This document shows, piece after piece, positions 19,690-32,344 of a stretch of DNA of 64,000 bases. This stretch comes from Hermatobates lingyangjiaoensis (lineage: Eukaryota > Arthropoda > Insecta > Hemiptera > Hermatobatidae). The stretch covers positions 3,889,501-3,953,500 of the forward strand of contig JAPFBL010000035.1 in assembly GCA_026182355.1 (NCBI GenBank). The letters are read 5' to 3'. The first letter of the stretch is position 1. Every line of letters starts with the position of its first letter. The notes below the pieces were generated by a model, which saw only the letters and a program-made list of their open reading frames with translations, ran no database searches and was not told the DNA's origin. The position numbers were made by a program, and so were the translations under genes.

Positions 19690-22440
19690 GATGATTGTTC
19701 ATTCGGTTGTCATTTAGCTGACTGAAGGATGTACATTACGTGACACTTTCAACGGAAATCAGTCAGTATCCTTTGTCGAGTATCATTCCTTGCCAAACCA
19801 GTATTTACTTTGCACGCACAGTCCAGCGGCCGAGGTCTTCTTAACGTTCTCCCATCAACAGTGTACCTGGCATTGATATATAGCTTGCACGATTTATTTA
19901 AATTGTATATTACATTAAGTTCATAGAAAGTAACTAAAACTCAATTTTAAATCTTTATTGTAGGGGATAGTCAGCTAGTTTGGATATTTACTCATGTGAA
20001 GAAAATATTTTAGTTTTCTGCTTACAAATATTTTCTATAAACAGCTTGTCTATAGAAAATATAGTTTCTTTCTCGAGTTTACGTCGACCCTGTGATGGAG
20101 GATGCACAAAAGAACAAACAATTCCTAATACCTCTCCTTTCATCACAACAGTCGATTCAACCTAAAGAAGAGCAAAATATCTTCTATACGCATCGATTAG
20201 GAAAAGCATTCGTAGGTCTAGAACTTGAAATTTTTTCAATGTTTTAAAGGGCTGAAAATTAACTAATTTATATTGAACCTATAAAATTTTAAATGATACG
20301 TCTAAAAAATGTTGTTTAAAAACGGTTTTAAAGAGTTGAAATGAAAGAGGCAGGGTTCTTCTTATTATATTATATTCATACATCGTATTCTAAAACCTAA
20401 ACGAGGTTGCGTTCTAGAAAATTATTGTATCAGTGTTAATCCCTTCAATACCAAGGAACACTTCAGGATGAATGTGAGTTTTCACCAAAGTTACATTACT
20501 ATTATAAATGTCAAAAGAAAAATCCCCCGATATAATTGTGACCATGGCAACATATATCAACAGCTCAGATAATACATACTAGTTATAAATGATGATCAAA
20601 TTGATATTATTATTATTGATGATTTGAAATTATGATTAGTTGAGTTTTCATTATATAATTAAGAAAGTACTGTCTTTCTGCGCTAACGATGTAACATATA
20701 TCTAATAGCATGTGAAATAACTAAAATTCAGTGTTTTATAGTGATAGTTACAGTTTATAGATGATTTTTCTAGTTCATCAATTCTTTGGTCTTGCACTGA
20801 ATTGTTGGACCAAGAAAAAAAAACAGATATTGATAAACTCAATATACCTGGAACTAATTGTATGGTTTGGGCTAATCTTTAGTCAATACTGCATGAGAGT
20901 TCCCTGCATAGAAGCTATAAAAGATATATATCTAATGAACTAATGTAGAAAGGTCCACTGTTGCAGGGACCAGGTCTCATCTAAACGGAGCGTGTATTCC
21001 TTAAACTGAAAATGGGACATCAGATACTTGGACGTGATACTAGATTTCATGTAGGAGATGGGAATCTTGTCCACGGTATTCCTTAGATAGGAAGTAAAAC
21101 TTTCGGTGATGTCAAACCAGTGCTAAATCAGGTCGCATTGTATCAACTAATGGGTTAAAATTTAATATTCCTGATGTAACCATTCCAGAGGTTAGCCAGT
21201 ATTATGGCTAACTCCTGACTAAAATGGGTGTCAAATAACAAATGAGCCACACTTTCTCACTCTGGAATAGCATGATATGTTAAAATTATTGTGGGAACAA
21301 ACCTAAGTCTTCCCACATATGAAGAGTTGTAAACGAAAAGCAGTTACAATATTTAATTAATTCATATTTATATAGTTCGTGCTGTTGACACTTCAAAATA
21401 TAATATATTTGTTGGAAAAATTTCGTTTTCATTTCCATACTTCACCAGTACGTGTATTAGCTGGATTATAAACTACCAAACCAGCATAATTTAATGACGT
21501 GCTTGAATATATTGTTCGAGATAAACTATTAATACTGTAATAATAATGGACTGGGTCAGAGAGAATGTATAATTAAAGCAGTGGCCCACATTCTTGTGGG
21601 TTTCAAGTTGATGAAACAGGTTCTAAAACCAACTTTCTCAAACTTAAAAAAAACTACAACTTTTCCTCGAGAAGTAGCAGCATATTTATAAAAGTTGCGT
21701 ACACCGGGTTTCCATTATCAAGTGAATCCACTAGCATTAAATTCAGGAAACGAGCAAAGAATGAGAATGAAAAGCATAATAAAGTCCTTAGTGATCATAA
21801 AAATGGAGAGTAAGCAGAGGCAGACTGAGGGCTTTCTCATTTCCCATATTTCGTATCCACTTACTTTCGACTAAATTTACAGAGACACTAAAAAAAAAGA
21901 AGGAATATAACGTTATACTGGTTGTATTTTATTTGGTTATAAAAATTCAAATGGAATTTCTTTATGTTTTGTGGCCACAAATACAAATCAATAAGGCAAG
22001 CATATAGAGTGGCCGGAATTTCTGAGCATGTACCTTTTACTGCTCATAGAAGAATATTGACTGACTCTCGAAATCATTTTTCAGAAAACTCCCCCTGACT
22101 GACTGTCAGACAATACATTCATTACAAAAATCCCTTTATCTCTACGTTGCTTTTCCTTTCAGTTTGATTAAATAAATGACATTCAATATCATAAAAAAAA
22201 AATTAAACAAATATCACTAGTACCACTAACATTATATTTAGCAACCAATTAAAGGTTCATATAATTTAAACTGGAAAAGTAAAATAAAATTGGAATCAAA
22301 AGAATTGAAACTTAACATGTCATATGAGAAGTAAAAGTTTTCGTTCCTTTGAGAAATAATTGGTCAGTAATATTCTAGAACATATTTATCGTTAATGAAC
22401 AACTTGAATATCATGAGCAAACAAATACCTCAGTACTACG
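19690..22440. other. Unassigned AT-rich sequence
   Basis: Small frames at 19980-20165 and 20761-20943 carry no motif I recognise. No repeats stood out. Confidence 0.4.
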
Positions 22441-22443
22441 AGT

Positions 22444-22495
22444 ACATTGTAACAATGGTTATTTAAATGGGCAGAACTTAGTGTTACTGTTTTTT
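22444..22495 (+). repeat. Dispersed repeat, first copy
   Basis: About 50 bp starting ACATTGTAACAATGGTT and ending near AGTGTTACTGTT; nearly identical to 23309-23360. No coding content. Confidence 0.8.
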
Positions 22496-23308
22496 ACTAT
22501 TCTTTATTAAGTTCTGGATCATAGCCGTGTTCCTTGTGGTCTGAGAATCGTAGTTGTTGAAACAGTAAAATGTTTTAGTAGTCTCAAATAGACGACTTTT
22601 CTTAATCATAATATAAGATATAGAATTTCATATCATAAACAAAAAGTGCTTGTTTATTTTCGTTCTTGTTGATTTGTTGCATGTTTTGCTAGGCTTTTGC
22701 TATCAAACTTACAGACCATCAATACCAGTCAATACCAAAATATTTATATTTTCTCATTCGCAAGATTTCTTTAAACTTAAGAACTTGTGAATATTTTTTT
22801 AAATAAGACCAGATTATCGCTTCTCTAATGGTGCAGAGTGGGTAGGTCGGATTGCCTACTACACATACACGGGGAAGACCCTCTCTGACAGTGAAGACCA
22901 GTCAGAACATGAAAGCGTGAGGCTGTTTGAAGTCTACGGACATTTTTTAGGATACAACTCTTTTCATCAGCAGGTGTTACCTTTAACTTTCCCTCCATGG
23001 TTTAATAGTGCATTCTTCCAGAAATGAATAGTTTGAAGCTAGAAAATAGCATGAGATTCGGGTCACACTTAGTTCAAGGCACGCACAGCCAGTTTGTTTC
23101 TTTGAGCTTCTCATAGACATATGAGTGCCCCAGATCCATTGCTTGAGCACTGTTGACAAGCCAATCGCTTTCACCTTGTACCTAATGCTATCCATCATAT
23201 TTATTACAATATGGTCGCTGTTTTCTTTACAAACACTACCAATCCCCTCTTTTGAATATCAGTGAAATGACCGTGCTAATGAATCGATGACTGGACCTTG
23301 CAAATTTT

Positions 23309-23405
23309 ACATTGTAACAATGGTTCATTTAAATGGGCAGAACTTAGTGTTACTGTTACTGTTACTTAGTTACTTAGTGTTACTGTTAGTGTTAGTGTTA
23401 CTGTG
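23309..23405 (+). repeat. Dispersed repeat, second copy, with GTTACT expansion
   Basis: Matches 22444-22495, but its end has expanded into a short tandem array of GTTACT/GTTAGT units at about 23340-23405. Confidence 0.8.
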
Positions 23406-23409
23406 TGGA

Positions 23410-24715
23410 AAACACTGTTTTGAAAAATCATGAAGAAGTCATACATAGTTAGCTGGCTTCCCATTAGTGTGGTAATATCTGTCAGGGTTCTGAGTAAACC
23501 TGCACTTAATTTGGATACCATCAACACTATATTTTTGAGGCTTTCCATATAATAACAGAAGTAGTTTCTTTCTCCTAAGAGGAAGTTTCTCATGGCGTTT
23601 AGGATTTCTCTCTCAGTTTCAATTTTAGTTTCTCATGACGACTATAGGTGTAAACATTGTGGTTTCAAAAACAATCTGAAGAGGATGATTTTTAACTGTA
23701 TCTAGCGTTTCCCACGTGGATACGATACTGTTCGATACTGTTATGGAACGCCTTTTTTTACATAATATAATACTGCCTTGTAAGCTAATCTGACCACACC
23801 TTGTTTTCTATCCATTTTAAAAAAGTTAAACATAGAATGACAGCCAAAAAATCACTTTCAGACATTGACTTTTCTATTGAGCTTATTCCCAACATAGCAC
23901 ACTTAGGTCTTGCTGATTCTTAATATAATTGTGTATCCCAAGACTAGATCGGAATTTTAGTGCTACCCATTGAGTGAATTTGCAGCCCATTTGTGTTTTC
24001 TCGACTCATTACCTTTTGGCGTGCAAATTTACCGGACACACGAACAGCACTGGTTGTCACTCGTCCAAGCTTCAATTTCACTAGTCCGAAACCAGGGTAC
24101 TCAACATGGCTGTAGCCTATTGTCATATTACAGTTTCATATTATTCTGCTTCGTTTATGACATGAAAAAAAAATAATAATATTTTAACAAATCAGCTCTG
24201 CTTTTGAGGACAGAAAGACAGGAGTTTAAGATATTTCTAGGTTTTTTTTCTGAAAGACCCAAGATTTCAGCATACATGCATGTTATTTTTTATAATAGTT
24301 ACATATACACCCTTATGTTATTCAAAGTATCAAACTTTGCATTAAACATTTACAAAATATATATTTTTAAAGTATATATAAGGTTTGAATCATTCTCTGG
24401 GACTCAAGTTTAGTGTTTACTTTCAATTTGTTTAAATTAAAGACGTATTTATGTTTTCAATTTTCACTTGCCTTTTACGGCACGCAGCAATAACTTTGGG
24501 TGCCCAGCCATCCGCAATATCCTGAACACTACTTTACTTATTTATAATAAATTAGAAGTTTACGTTGTTAATCATAAGAACTTTAGTGCTTCCAGCAGCC
24601 AGTTCTATATTTCCTAACCTCTATCAAAAACCAAATTCTTTCATGATATATATAATCACATGTTTACATATTTTACATAATACATTTAAATTATACATAT
24701 ATATATGTTGAATGC
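23410..24715. other. Unassigned sequence
   Basis: Only short frames; nothing recognised. Confidence 0.4.
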
Positions 24716-24723
24716 CAGATTAG

Positions 24724-25140
24724 ATATTGAAAAAGACGAGCCAATCCCTGTTACGTACTTCTTTGGGCACTTCTTATTGGTTGTGGGTGTTTTTTCGTTA
24801 AACACGTTTCTCCTTAGTACACTCCGTCCGCTCGGCCGCCTCAGCCTTCACTCCAGGAGAGGGCTCGCAGTCCCTACTTAATTTTCCAATAGAGTTGGAT
24901 GAAGGTCTTGGCGTCCTGGCTTGGAAGTGTACCTCGTCGAACTCGGTGTTTACTATGGGCTTAGTGGATTTCATTAGATACTGGTTGTTGGTCAGTATCA
25001 GCCCTCTCCTGGAGTGAAGGCTGAGGCGGCCGAGCGGACGGAGTGTGCTAAGGAGAAACGTGTTTAACGAAAAAACACCCACAACCAATAAGAAGTGCCC
25101 AAAGTAATACGTAACAGGGATTCGCTCGTCTTTTTCAATA
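24724..25140. repeat. 417-bp foldback element with 141-bp arms
   Basis: Left arm 24724-24864 and right arm 25000-25140 are near-perfect reverse complements. The unrelated 135-bp spacer is GC-richer than the flanks. The inner parts of the arms are GC-rich (CTCCGTCCGCTCGGCCGCC). (TA)n lies just outside on both sides (about 24700-24710 and 25139-25150). No hammerhead core was found in it, which sets it apart from the other foldbacks. Confidence 0.9.
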
Positions 25141-25154
25141 TATATATATAATTC

Positions 25155-25930
25155 ATCTCTCGCGTAAATAAATCGAAAGCCAGAGTGAGTAACTCCGGTC
25201 TACAAGTCCTCAGACAACACGTTACTCCTGGGTAAACATGGACCTTCAATGTTTAAATATATAGTCCATAATTAAATATATAGCCAGATGTGGCAACCAT
25301 GGGAAAACCTGCTGTTGGTGTGTGGTAAATAAGAATACCTTCGATATACATTTATTTGTTTAAATTCTTTGATTGTTTAGAAGTGTTACAAGTGTGTTGT
25401 AATTAAATTGTTTATTTTAAAAATAATCTTTGTAAAATCAATTTTCATGATCAAAGACCTAAAGCTACCCAAAGTGTATTAGTATTATTTCATTCCTCCA
25501 CTGTTATTGATCAATTTCAATTACTGTCAAAAAACTCAAGTTTTTTAATACATTAGTAAGTTAATTACAATTAGAGAGGGGATTTATGAGTTCTCACCTC
25601 GTAGCAGTCGACGACATGAAGGCGTTACAATACTATTTTGCCAGCTCTTTTCAAGAAACTCGCAGTCATCAAAAGCCCATTAAGCTCTCAAAGAAGCTTT
25701 ACATTTATATAACTACAAACAAATTACGATAAACTATTTTTTATCTTTCACTTCTGTGACACCAAATAAATTATGAATTGCAATTGTCTGAATGAAATGT
25801 ATAATTTTTTTTTAAATACTTTCCATATAATTTATTGCATCAACTTGAAGTAAACAAATTTAATATATTTCATTAAAATATTACCATCAAAATAGTATGG
25901 TATTAAAAGTAAATAATTTATTCAGAGTTA
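25155..25930. other. Unassigned AT-rich sequence
   Basis: Nothing recognised. Confidence 0.4.
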
Positions 25931-25942
25931 CACCTTACTGAG

Positions 25943-26262
25943 GAGCCAGGTCAGCTCAGTGGTAACGTATTTCCTTTAAGTGTTAGGCCCGGGGTTGAAT
26001 ACCCACTCTGGCCCTCGATTTATTCACATGGGAGGTGAATAAATCTTACACATCATCCTTTCCAGAGGACGATAATAAGTCGGTTTCGAGCCTGAACGAT
26101 GTTAGATACTCTTTAATGAACGCTACTATAAATACACTTGAGTTAGGAAAAGTTTAGGACTCCCAATGTAGAATCATCTTCTGAGTGTGGTACCACAAAG
26201 GGCCAATGTTCGGAATATGTGTGTTCCCTTGTGGGACTGCCACTTTAACCTAACCTAACCTA
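25943..26262 (+). mobile_element. tRNA-derived SINE with AACCT tail
   Basis: The head has an A-box-like stretch (TCAGCTCAGTGG, 25951-25962) and a B-box (GGTTGAATACC, 25993-26003), the split promoter of RNA polymerase III. The body carries CTTGAGTTAGG and GTAGAATCATC. The 3' end reads TGCCACTTTAACCTAACC and then further AACCT units. It shares head, body and tail with the minus-strand copy at 53773-54092. The AACCT tail is the complement of TTAGG. The satellite starts about 6 bp after the tail. Confidence 0.78.
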
Positions 26263-26267
26263 TTATT

Positions 26268-28383
26268 CAAGAGTAGGAGTCGGTCCTTTCATATACCCAG
26301 GAGTCGGGCGTTGAGAGACCCGTCTCACCACCACCCCTAACTGAGAGCAGTATCAACTGCGGTTGGAATGGGAGTGGATCGCCATTGACACCCTACGAGT
26401 TAACGCGAGAGTAGGCCAGTCGGTCTTTTCAAATGCCCAGGAGTCGGGCGTTGAGAGACCCGTCTCACCACCACCCCTAACTGAGAGCAGTATCAACTCC
26501 GGCTGGAATGGGAGTGGATCGCCATGGACTCCCTACGAGTTAACGCGAGAGTAGGCCAGTCGGTCCTTTCATATACCCAGGAGTCGGGCGTTGAGAGACC
26601 CGTCTCACCACCACCCCTAACTGAGAGCAGTATCAACTCCGGTTGGAATGGGAGTGGATCGCCATTGACTCCCTACGAGTTAACGCGAGAGTAGGCCAGT
26701 CGGTCCTTTCATATACCCAGGAGTCGGGCGTTGAGAGACCCGTCTCACCACCACCCCTAACTGAGAGCAGTATCAACTCCGGTTGGAATGGGAGTGGATC
26801 GCCATTGACTCCCTACGAGTTAACGCGAGAGTAGGCCAGTCGGTCCTTTCATATACCCAGGAGTCGGGCGTTGAGAGACCCGTCTCACCACCACCCCTAT
26901 CTGAGAGCAGTATCAACTCCGGCTGGAATGGGAGTGGATCGCCATTGACTCCCTACGAGTTAACGCGAGAGTAGGTCAGTCGGTCTTTTGAAATACCCAC
27001 GAGTCAGGCGTTGAGAGACCCGTCTCACCACCACCCCTAACTGAGAGCAGTATCAACTCCGGTTGGAATGGGAGTGGATCGCCATTGACTCCCTACGAGT
27101 TAACGCGAGAGTAGGCCAGTCGGTCCTTTCATATACCCAGGAGTCGGGCGTTGAGAGACCCGTCTCACCACCACCCCTAACTGAGAGCAGTATCAACTCC
27201 GGTTGGAATGGGAGTGGATCGCCATTGACTCCCTACGAGTTAACGCGAGAGTAGGCCAGTCGGTCCTTTCATATACCCAGGAGTCGGGCGTTGAGAGACC
27301 CGTCTCACCACCACCCCTAACTGAGAGCAGTATCAACTCCGGTTGGAATGGGAGTGGATCGCCATTGACTCCCTACGAGTTAACGCGAGAGTAGGCCAGT
27401 CGGTCCTTTCATATACCCAGGAGTCGGGCGTTGAGAGACCCGTCTCACCACCACCCCTAACTGAGAGCAGTATCAACTCCGGTTGGAATGGGAGTGGATC
27501 GCCATTGACTCCCTACGAGTTAACGCGAGAGTAGGCCAGTCGGTCCTTTCATATACCCAGGAGTCGGGCGTTGAGAGACCCGTCTCACCACCACCCCTAA
27601 CTGAGAGCAGTATCAACTCCGGTGGAATGGGAGTGGATCGCCATTGACCCCTACGAGTTAACGCGAGAGTAGGCCAGTCGGTCTTTTCGAAATGCCCAGG
27701 AGTCGGGCGTTGAGAGACCCGTCTCACCACCACCCCTAACTGAGAGCAGTATCAACTCCGGTGGAATGGGAGTGGATCGCCATGACTCCCTACGAGTTAA
27801 CGCGAGAGTAGGCCAGTCGGTCCTTTCATATACCCAGGAGTCGGGCGTTGAGAGACCCGTCTCACCACCACCCCTAACTGAGAGCAGTATCAACTCCGGT
27901 TGGAATGGGAGTGGATCGCCATTGACTCCCTACGAGTTAACGCGAGAGTAGGCCAGTCGGTCCTTTCATATACCCAGGAGTCGGGCGTTGAGAGACCCGT
28001 CTACACCACCACCCCTAACTGAGAGCAGTATCAACTCCGGTTGGAATGGGAGTGGATCGCCATTGACTCCCTACGAGTTAACGCGAGAGTAGGCCAGTCG
28101 GTCCTTTCATATACCCAGGAGTCGGGCGTTGAGAGACCCGTCTCACCACCACCCCTAACTGAGAGCAGTATCAACTCCGGCTGGAATGGGAGTGGATCGC
28201 CATTGACTCCCTACGAGTTAACGCGAGAGTAGGCCAGTCGGTCCTTTCATATACCCAGGAGTCGGGCGTTGAGGGACCCGTCTCACCACCACCCCTAACT
28301 GAGAGCAGTATCAACTCCGGCTGGAATGGGAGTGGATCGCCATTGACACCCTACGAGTTAACGCGAGAGTAGGCCAGTCGGTC
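26268..28383 (+). repeat. 140-bp satellite array, about 15 units
   Basis: The word CGGTC followed by CTTTC recurs at 26281, 26421, 26561, 26701, 26841, 26981, 27121, 27261, 27401, 27541, 27680, 27818, 27957, 28097 and 28237. The unit is 140 bp, shortened by 1-2 bp in some copies. GC content is clearly above the surroundings. Two subtypes exist: the common one with CATATACCCAG, and a rarer one with AAATGCCCAG or GAAATACCCAC at 26421, 26981 and 27680. The overlapping 63-codon frames in each unit are by-products: 140 is not a multiple of three and each frame stops within about 1.4 units. A small hairpin (GAGAC/GTCTC) occurs in every unit. Confidence 0.97.
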
Positions 28384-29330
28384 GGGGCGAAGTTCGGTAT
28401 AATGGAAAACCAAAGGCTCTAAATGAAGCAAAAGTGCAGCTAATTTATTAAACACAATAGATCCAACTCTTATAAAGAGAAGCAAGCAGACCACAGATTG
28501 TAAAAATGAAAATACTAAAGCAACTTCAAGAAATAATCTATATTCTACACACTTCTCCATTTTATATATTTACTGCCTAATTCTAATAAATATTGTGCAC
28601 AGCAAATATAAGAACTACAAAATTTTACCACTATAAATAATATACCATATTCCAAAGTCAGATTCATTGATAAGCCGAACACATTTGTATATTAAGAAAC
28701 AAATCTCCGAAATAAAGACAATTTTAATAAAAGATTCAAATAACTTGTTTACACTCAGTGAACAATTGAATAACTAATCGTTTCGCAGACTCTGCCAAGT
28801 TTTTTTATCGAAGCAAAAATACATTTTCTAACTTCATCAATGCCATTTTTCGCAATCATTGTATTTTTTCCTTGGTCTCCGTTAACCTTTCTCTTTTATG
28901 ATTCCCAATCCAATCATTGACAAGCAAATCAGAACTTGTTTACATTTAATTGGCAATTCTGGCAAATTGCAAGGAAAAAGTAAACAATATTTTAAAAAAC
29001 ATATTCATGAAAGTGGCTTTAAAGTATATTACATACGAATTTTTTTTATCTATAAATAAAAAAGGAGTTGTCGATTTATTATTCTTTTTAATAGTGAGTC
29101 ATTTTTTCTAGCACTTGATATTTTTAAGTTGATATTTGGTATCCTTTTTAAAATAGAGATATAGTGATTAATTTATTATCTTAAAGGAGATAAATACACT
29201 TTGTTCATAAGTAACTATGACTTGATATTTGAAGTACGACATATGAAGAATACATTAGATATTCAAAACATGAAGAATATGAATGAATAGGCATGAAGAA
29301 TAATTTAGATATTTAAAAACATGAAGAATA
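28384..29330. other. Unassigned AT-rich sequence
   Basis: Nothing recognised between the satellite and the minisatellite. Confidence 0.45.
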
Positions 29331-29334
29331 GTAG

Positions 29335-29770
29335 ATGATAAAAACATGAAGAATAAAAGATGTATAGAACATGAAGAATAAGAATAGTAGACGAATAGCA
29401 GATGAAGAATAGAGCTTGAATAGAATGTGAGAATAGAAGATGATTGAAACATGAAGAATAAAAGATGTATAGAACATGAGGAATAAGAATAGTAGACGAA
29501 TAGCAGATGAAGAATAGAGCTTCAATAGAATGTGAGAATAGAAGATGATTGAAACATGAAGAATAAAAGATGTATAGAACATGAAGAATAAGAATAGTAG
29601 ACGAATAGCAGATGAAGAATAGAGCTTGAATAGAATGTGAGAATAGAAGATGATTGAAACATGAAGAATAAAAGATGTATAGAACATGAAGAATAAGAAT
29701 AGTAGACGAATAGCAGATGAAGAATAGAGCTTCAATAGAATGTGAAGAATAGAAGATGATTGAAACATGA
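29335..29770 (+). repeat. 105-bp minisatellite, about 4 units
   Basis: The word TGATTGAAAC recurs at 29441, 29546, 29651 and 29757, so the period is 105-106 bp. Each unit is itself built of degenerate ATGAAGAATA-type subunits, which also run on irregularly upstream to about 29240. The 172-codon minus-strand frame through it is a product of the repeat, with low-complexity ILHVSIIFYS-type peptide, and I do not call it a gene. Confidence 0.93.
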
Positions 29771-29779
29771 AGACCAAAG

Positions 29780-31440
29780 GGAACAAAAGAACTGTGGTAA
29801 ATAAAATAAAATGATATTTCTTTCGTTCCATGGAAACTTGAGAATAACTAAAGTATTACATCAAGTATTTAAGGCAAGGATTTTTATTTTCATAAGTTAG
29901 TTTGAAAATTAGGAAAGAATTTCTAATGACATTATAAAGAAGTTATATGTTGAGATGTTGATAGCTGCAAACAATTTGATCAGATGGCCTTTAAATTGTG
30001 CGGAATTAGAGTTAACCGACTGGAAGGATAAATTTATTTCAGTCGGTTGTTAATCTCATTTTACGACATTAAGGAAATGGAAGGGAAACGTTTCTCCTAA
30101 GCAGAGTTGTGTCATCGGAGCAATAAGCACAAAGTAGATTAGTTCAAGTTGGCCAACTAAGATTGTTTAAGTTGGTTGTGAGTGGGCAATAAGATAGGTT
30201 CGGAAGGGGAGGCAGAACTTAAGTCCATTTTTGGGGGTGAAGACTTAGTGAATTCCAAGGGCGTAACTCGTTCATCGACCGACCTTAAAGCAATTGTGCA
30301 GTCAACACCTGCCCTAAATAAGGCGATCCCTCGGAGACTTTTAACTAACTTCTATCTAAACAAATCTTCAACTGCCTTTTCATTTAACAGCCTTAATAGA
30401 GTGTCTTTCGTACGGCTAATCGCTTTATGCAGCGTTTATTTCTGAATCTCATTTCTTCTTTATAATTCATTAATCCTAACGTAAGCTGACAGCTTACTTC
30501 ATCTATTAGTACAAATTCAAACAAACGTTTTCGCTCAAACTAATCTTTTTATTTCTCTGGTGTAGTTTTGCAAAACTACTACATTTCCCATAACATACAA
30601 GGTCAGCGTTCGTACCTCTTACATTCTTTATTTTTATTACAACATGAATTTTCCATTTTTAAACTGTTTTCATTTGTTTAAGATATTTTAGTTTTGTTTG
30701 TTACAGCTATATATATATATAAGATTCAATAACAGATTCAAGTCTGACTTCCATTCTATCCGTATGTTTATAACCTTCTAATAATATAGTGAATTAATTC
30801 TCTAGGAAGCAGTCGAAGCTGCTTCTTATCTGCATTTCTTCCTCAACTTGGTAACATTGTGCATATAGCGGCATTCTGTTCTTCAGTGGAGAACAATTTT
30901 TTACAAATAGATAAATGTAGTAAAGACTCGTACAGTCTTATTTTACAAAAAAAGAATATTTCTTCTTCTACTTCATAATTCTAAGTTTTTGACACTGCCT
31001 TATGTGAAACGATTTTCTTATTTTTAATCTGATTTTCCTAATTTTCCACCAAATAATTCACTGCATGTGGCCAAATAAACATTTAAATTCCTCAGTTTTA
31101 TGCATTCATCTATTTCACTAAAAACCTATGCTCTCACTCGATTAGTCTAGATACAAAGGAAAAGGAGAACAGTGATTGATTGTTGGTCTCATAAATGTCT
31201 TATAGAGAAATCCCTCTAAAGGTGTTATGCATTCGGGGATACTGCTTACATTTATTATGTAGGTCCTAGACTGTACTTTTTGCACTTGCTGTTTGATAAA
31301 ACATATATCAAACGTAAGTTTTTATCAGACGACATCAAGCACAATGACTTTCTTGTTTCTATAAAATTGTATATATTTGTATAGTATTTTCCTGTAAAAC
31401 GATCCAAATCACAGTTTCATAATTAAGCTATATGTAAAAC
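29780..31440. other. Unassigned sequence
   Basis: The only notable frame is 87 codons at 30182-30445 on the plus strand, starting MGNKIGSEGEAELK. I do not recognise it, and there is no clear splice or promoter context. A short (TA)n lies at about 30708-30720. Confidence 0.4.
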
Positions 31441-31461
31441 AAAGAGATCATATACTTACAG

Positions 31462-31497
31462 TCTCTAATTTCCAGTTCAACCATCATCAAGTGAGAG
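31462..31497 (-). ncRNA. Hammerhead-like relic, class C
   Basis: Minus strand: TTGATGA (first C changed), stem II region TGGTTGAACTG, GAA, ATTAGAGAC. The GAGA strand is kept but its partner is altered. Likely inactive. Confidence 0.45.
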
Positions 31498-31889
31498 ACG
31501 AGAGGGGCTCTCTTCATTCCAAGAAACAGTTGGAAATAGTTTATTATATACATACCTGTTAAAGGTATATGTCCATAGCATATCCAGGTAAATCTTTCAC
31601 CTTTCTTAAAGCAAGCATTGCACTCATGACCAAACTCTCCAAGATTAATACTTACACTTCTATATGTTAAGAAATCTATCTCTACAATCCTTTCTCCGAA
31701 TTCACTTGAGAGTAGTATTTAAGTCAGTAACAAATTCTTTATAAGGCTTCTTTAGTAACACTCCTGCTTTACTGGTAAGAACTTTGGCTCCAGCAAAGGT
31801 ATGTCATTTCTGTGTCTATTCCCTCTGCCATCCCCACTCGATATTTCTTCCTCAAAAAAGCTTACTTTCCAGGTATTAACAAATTTGGA

Positions 31890-32340
31890 GCCGAGATAAA
31901 AAGAACTGTTCTCATTTTATGATCATCTCCCACCCCTGCTAGTATTTTACGGCTTAAACTATAGACATCCTCGTAATCACAGAAATTTATCCTCCCACAG
32001 AAATTCAGATTCTAATAGAGCGAACGGAGTGAAATTTTGTGGACGCCGAGACTGCCTTACCTGTCCTATTATTAACTTTCAAACTCACTTTTTCTTTGAG
32101 TCGCAAAAACGTTACATTCATATCACAAGCAGCTCCTCCTGTATCCCCCAAATTTGTGTTTACCATTTAGACTGTTCTTAATGTACGTCATTCATAAGGA
32201 ATCATCCATCACTGTTTGGATTCCGTGTGAATTGTCATAGTACTTTCGTCTAAAACTACTACAACTTTCCTGCCGAAATTCATGCCCACAGCCACAGTTT
32301 TCTCTTCAATAATTTCTATATACCACTGATTCTGTGATAA
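31890..32340 (+). pseudogene. Neptune-like PLE linker and endonuclease fragment
   Basis: The plus-strand translation gives FCGRRDCLTCPIINFQ and then, after frame changes, remains of the GIY-YIG domain. The intact ORF at 62644-63996 has ECGRSRCQTCLIINPN at the same place, so the Cys motif and its spacing are conserved. Several stops interrupt the domain, and the YVG block is not readable. Both ends lack clear boundaries. Confidence 0.65.
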
Positions 32341-32344
32341 CATC

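Noticed and set aside
26245..26262. AACCT units as a telomere or interstitial telomeric sequence
   Set aside because: Only about three units, and they coincide with the end of a SINE that has a similar end elsewhere (53773-54092), so a SINE tail is the simpler reading.
27473..27893. Overlapping 63-86 codon frames on both strands through the satellite
   Set aside because: They recur only because the DNA unit recurs. The 140-bp period changes frame each unit and every frame stops soon, so no protein is supported.
29313..29831. 172-codon minus-strand frame resembling a hydrophobic membrane protein
   Set aside because: It lies wholly in the 105-bp minisatellite (a multiple of three, so the frame stays open) and has repetitive low-complexity content.
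30182..30445. 87-codon frame as a host gene
   Set aside because: No recognisable domain, no promoter or splice evidence, and length within chance expectation for a 64-kb window.
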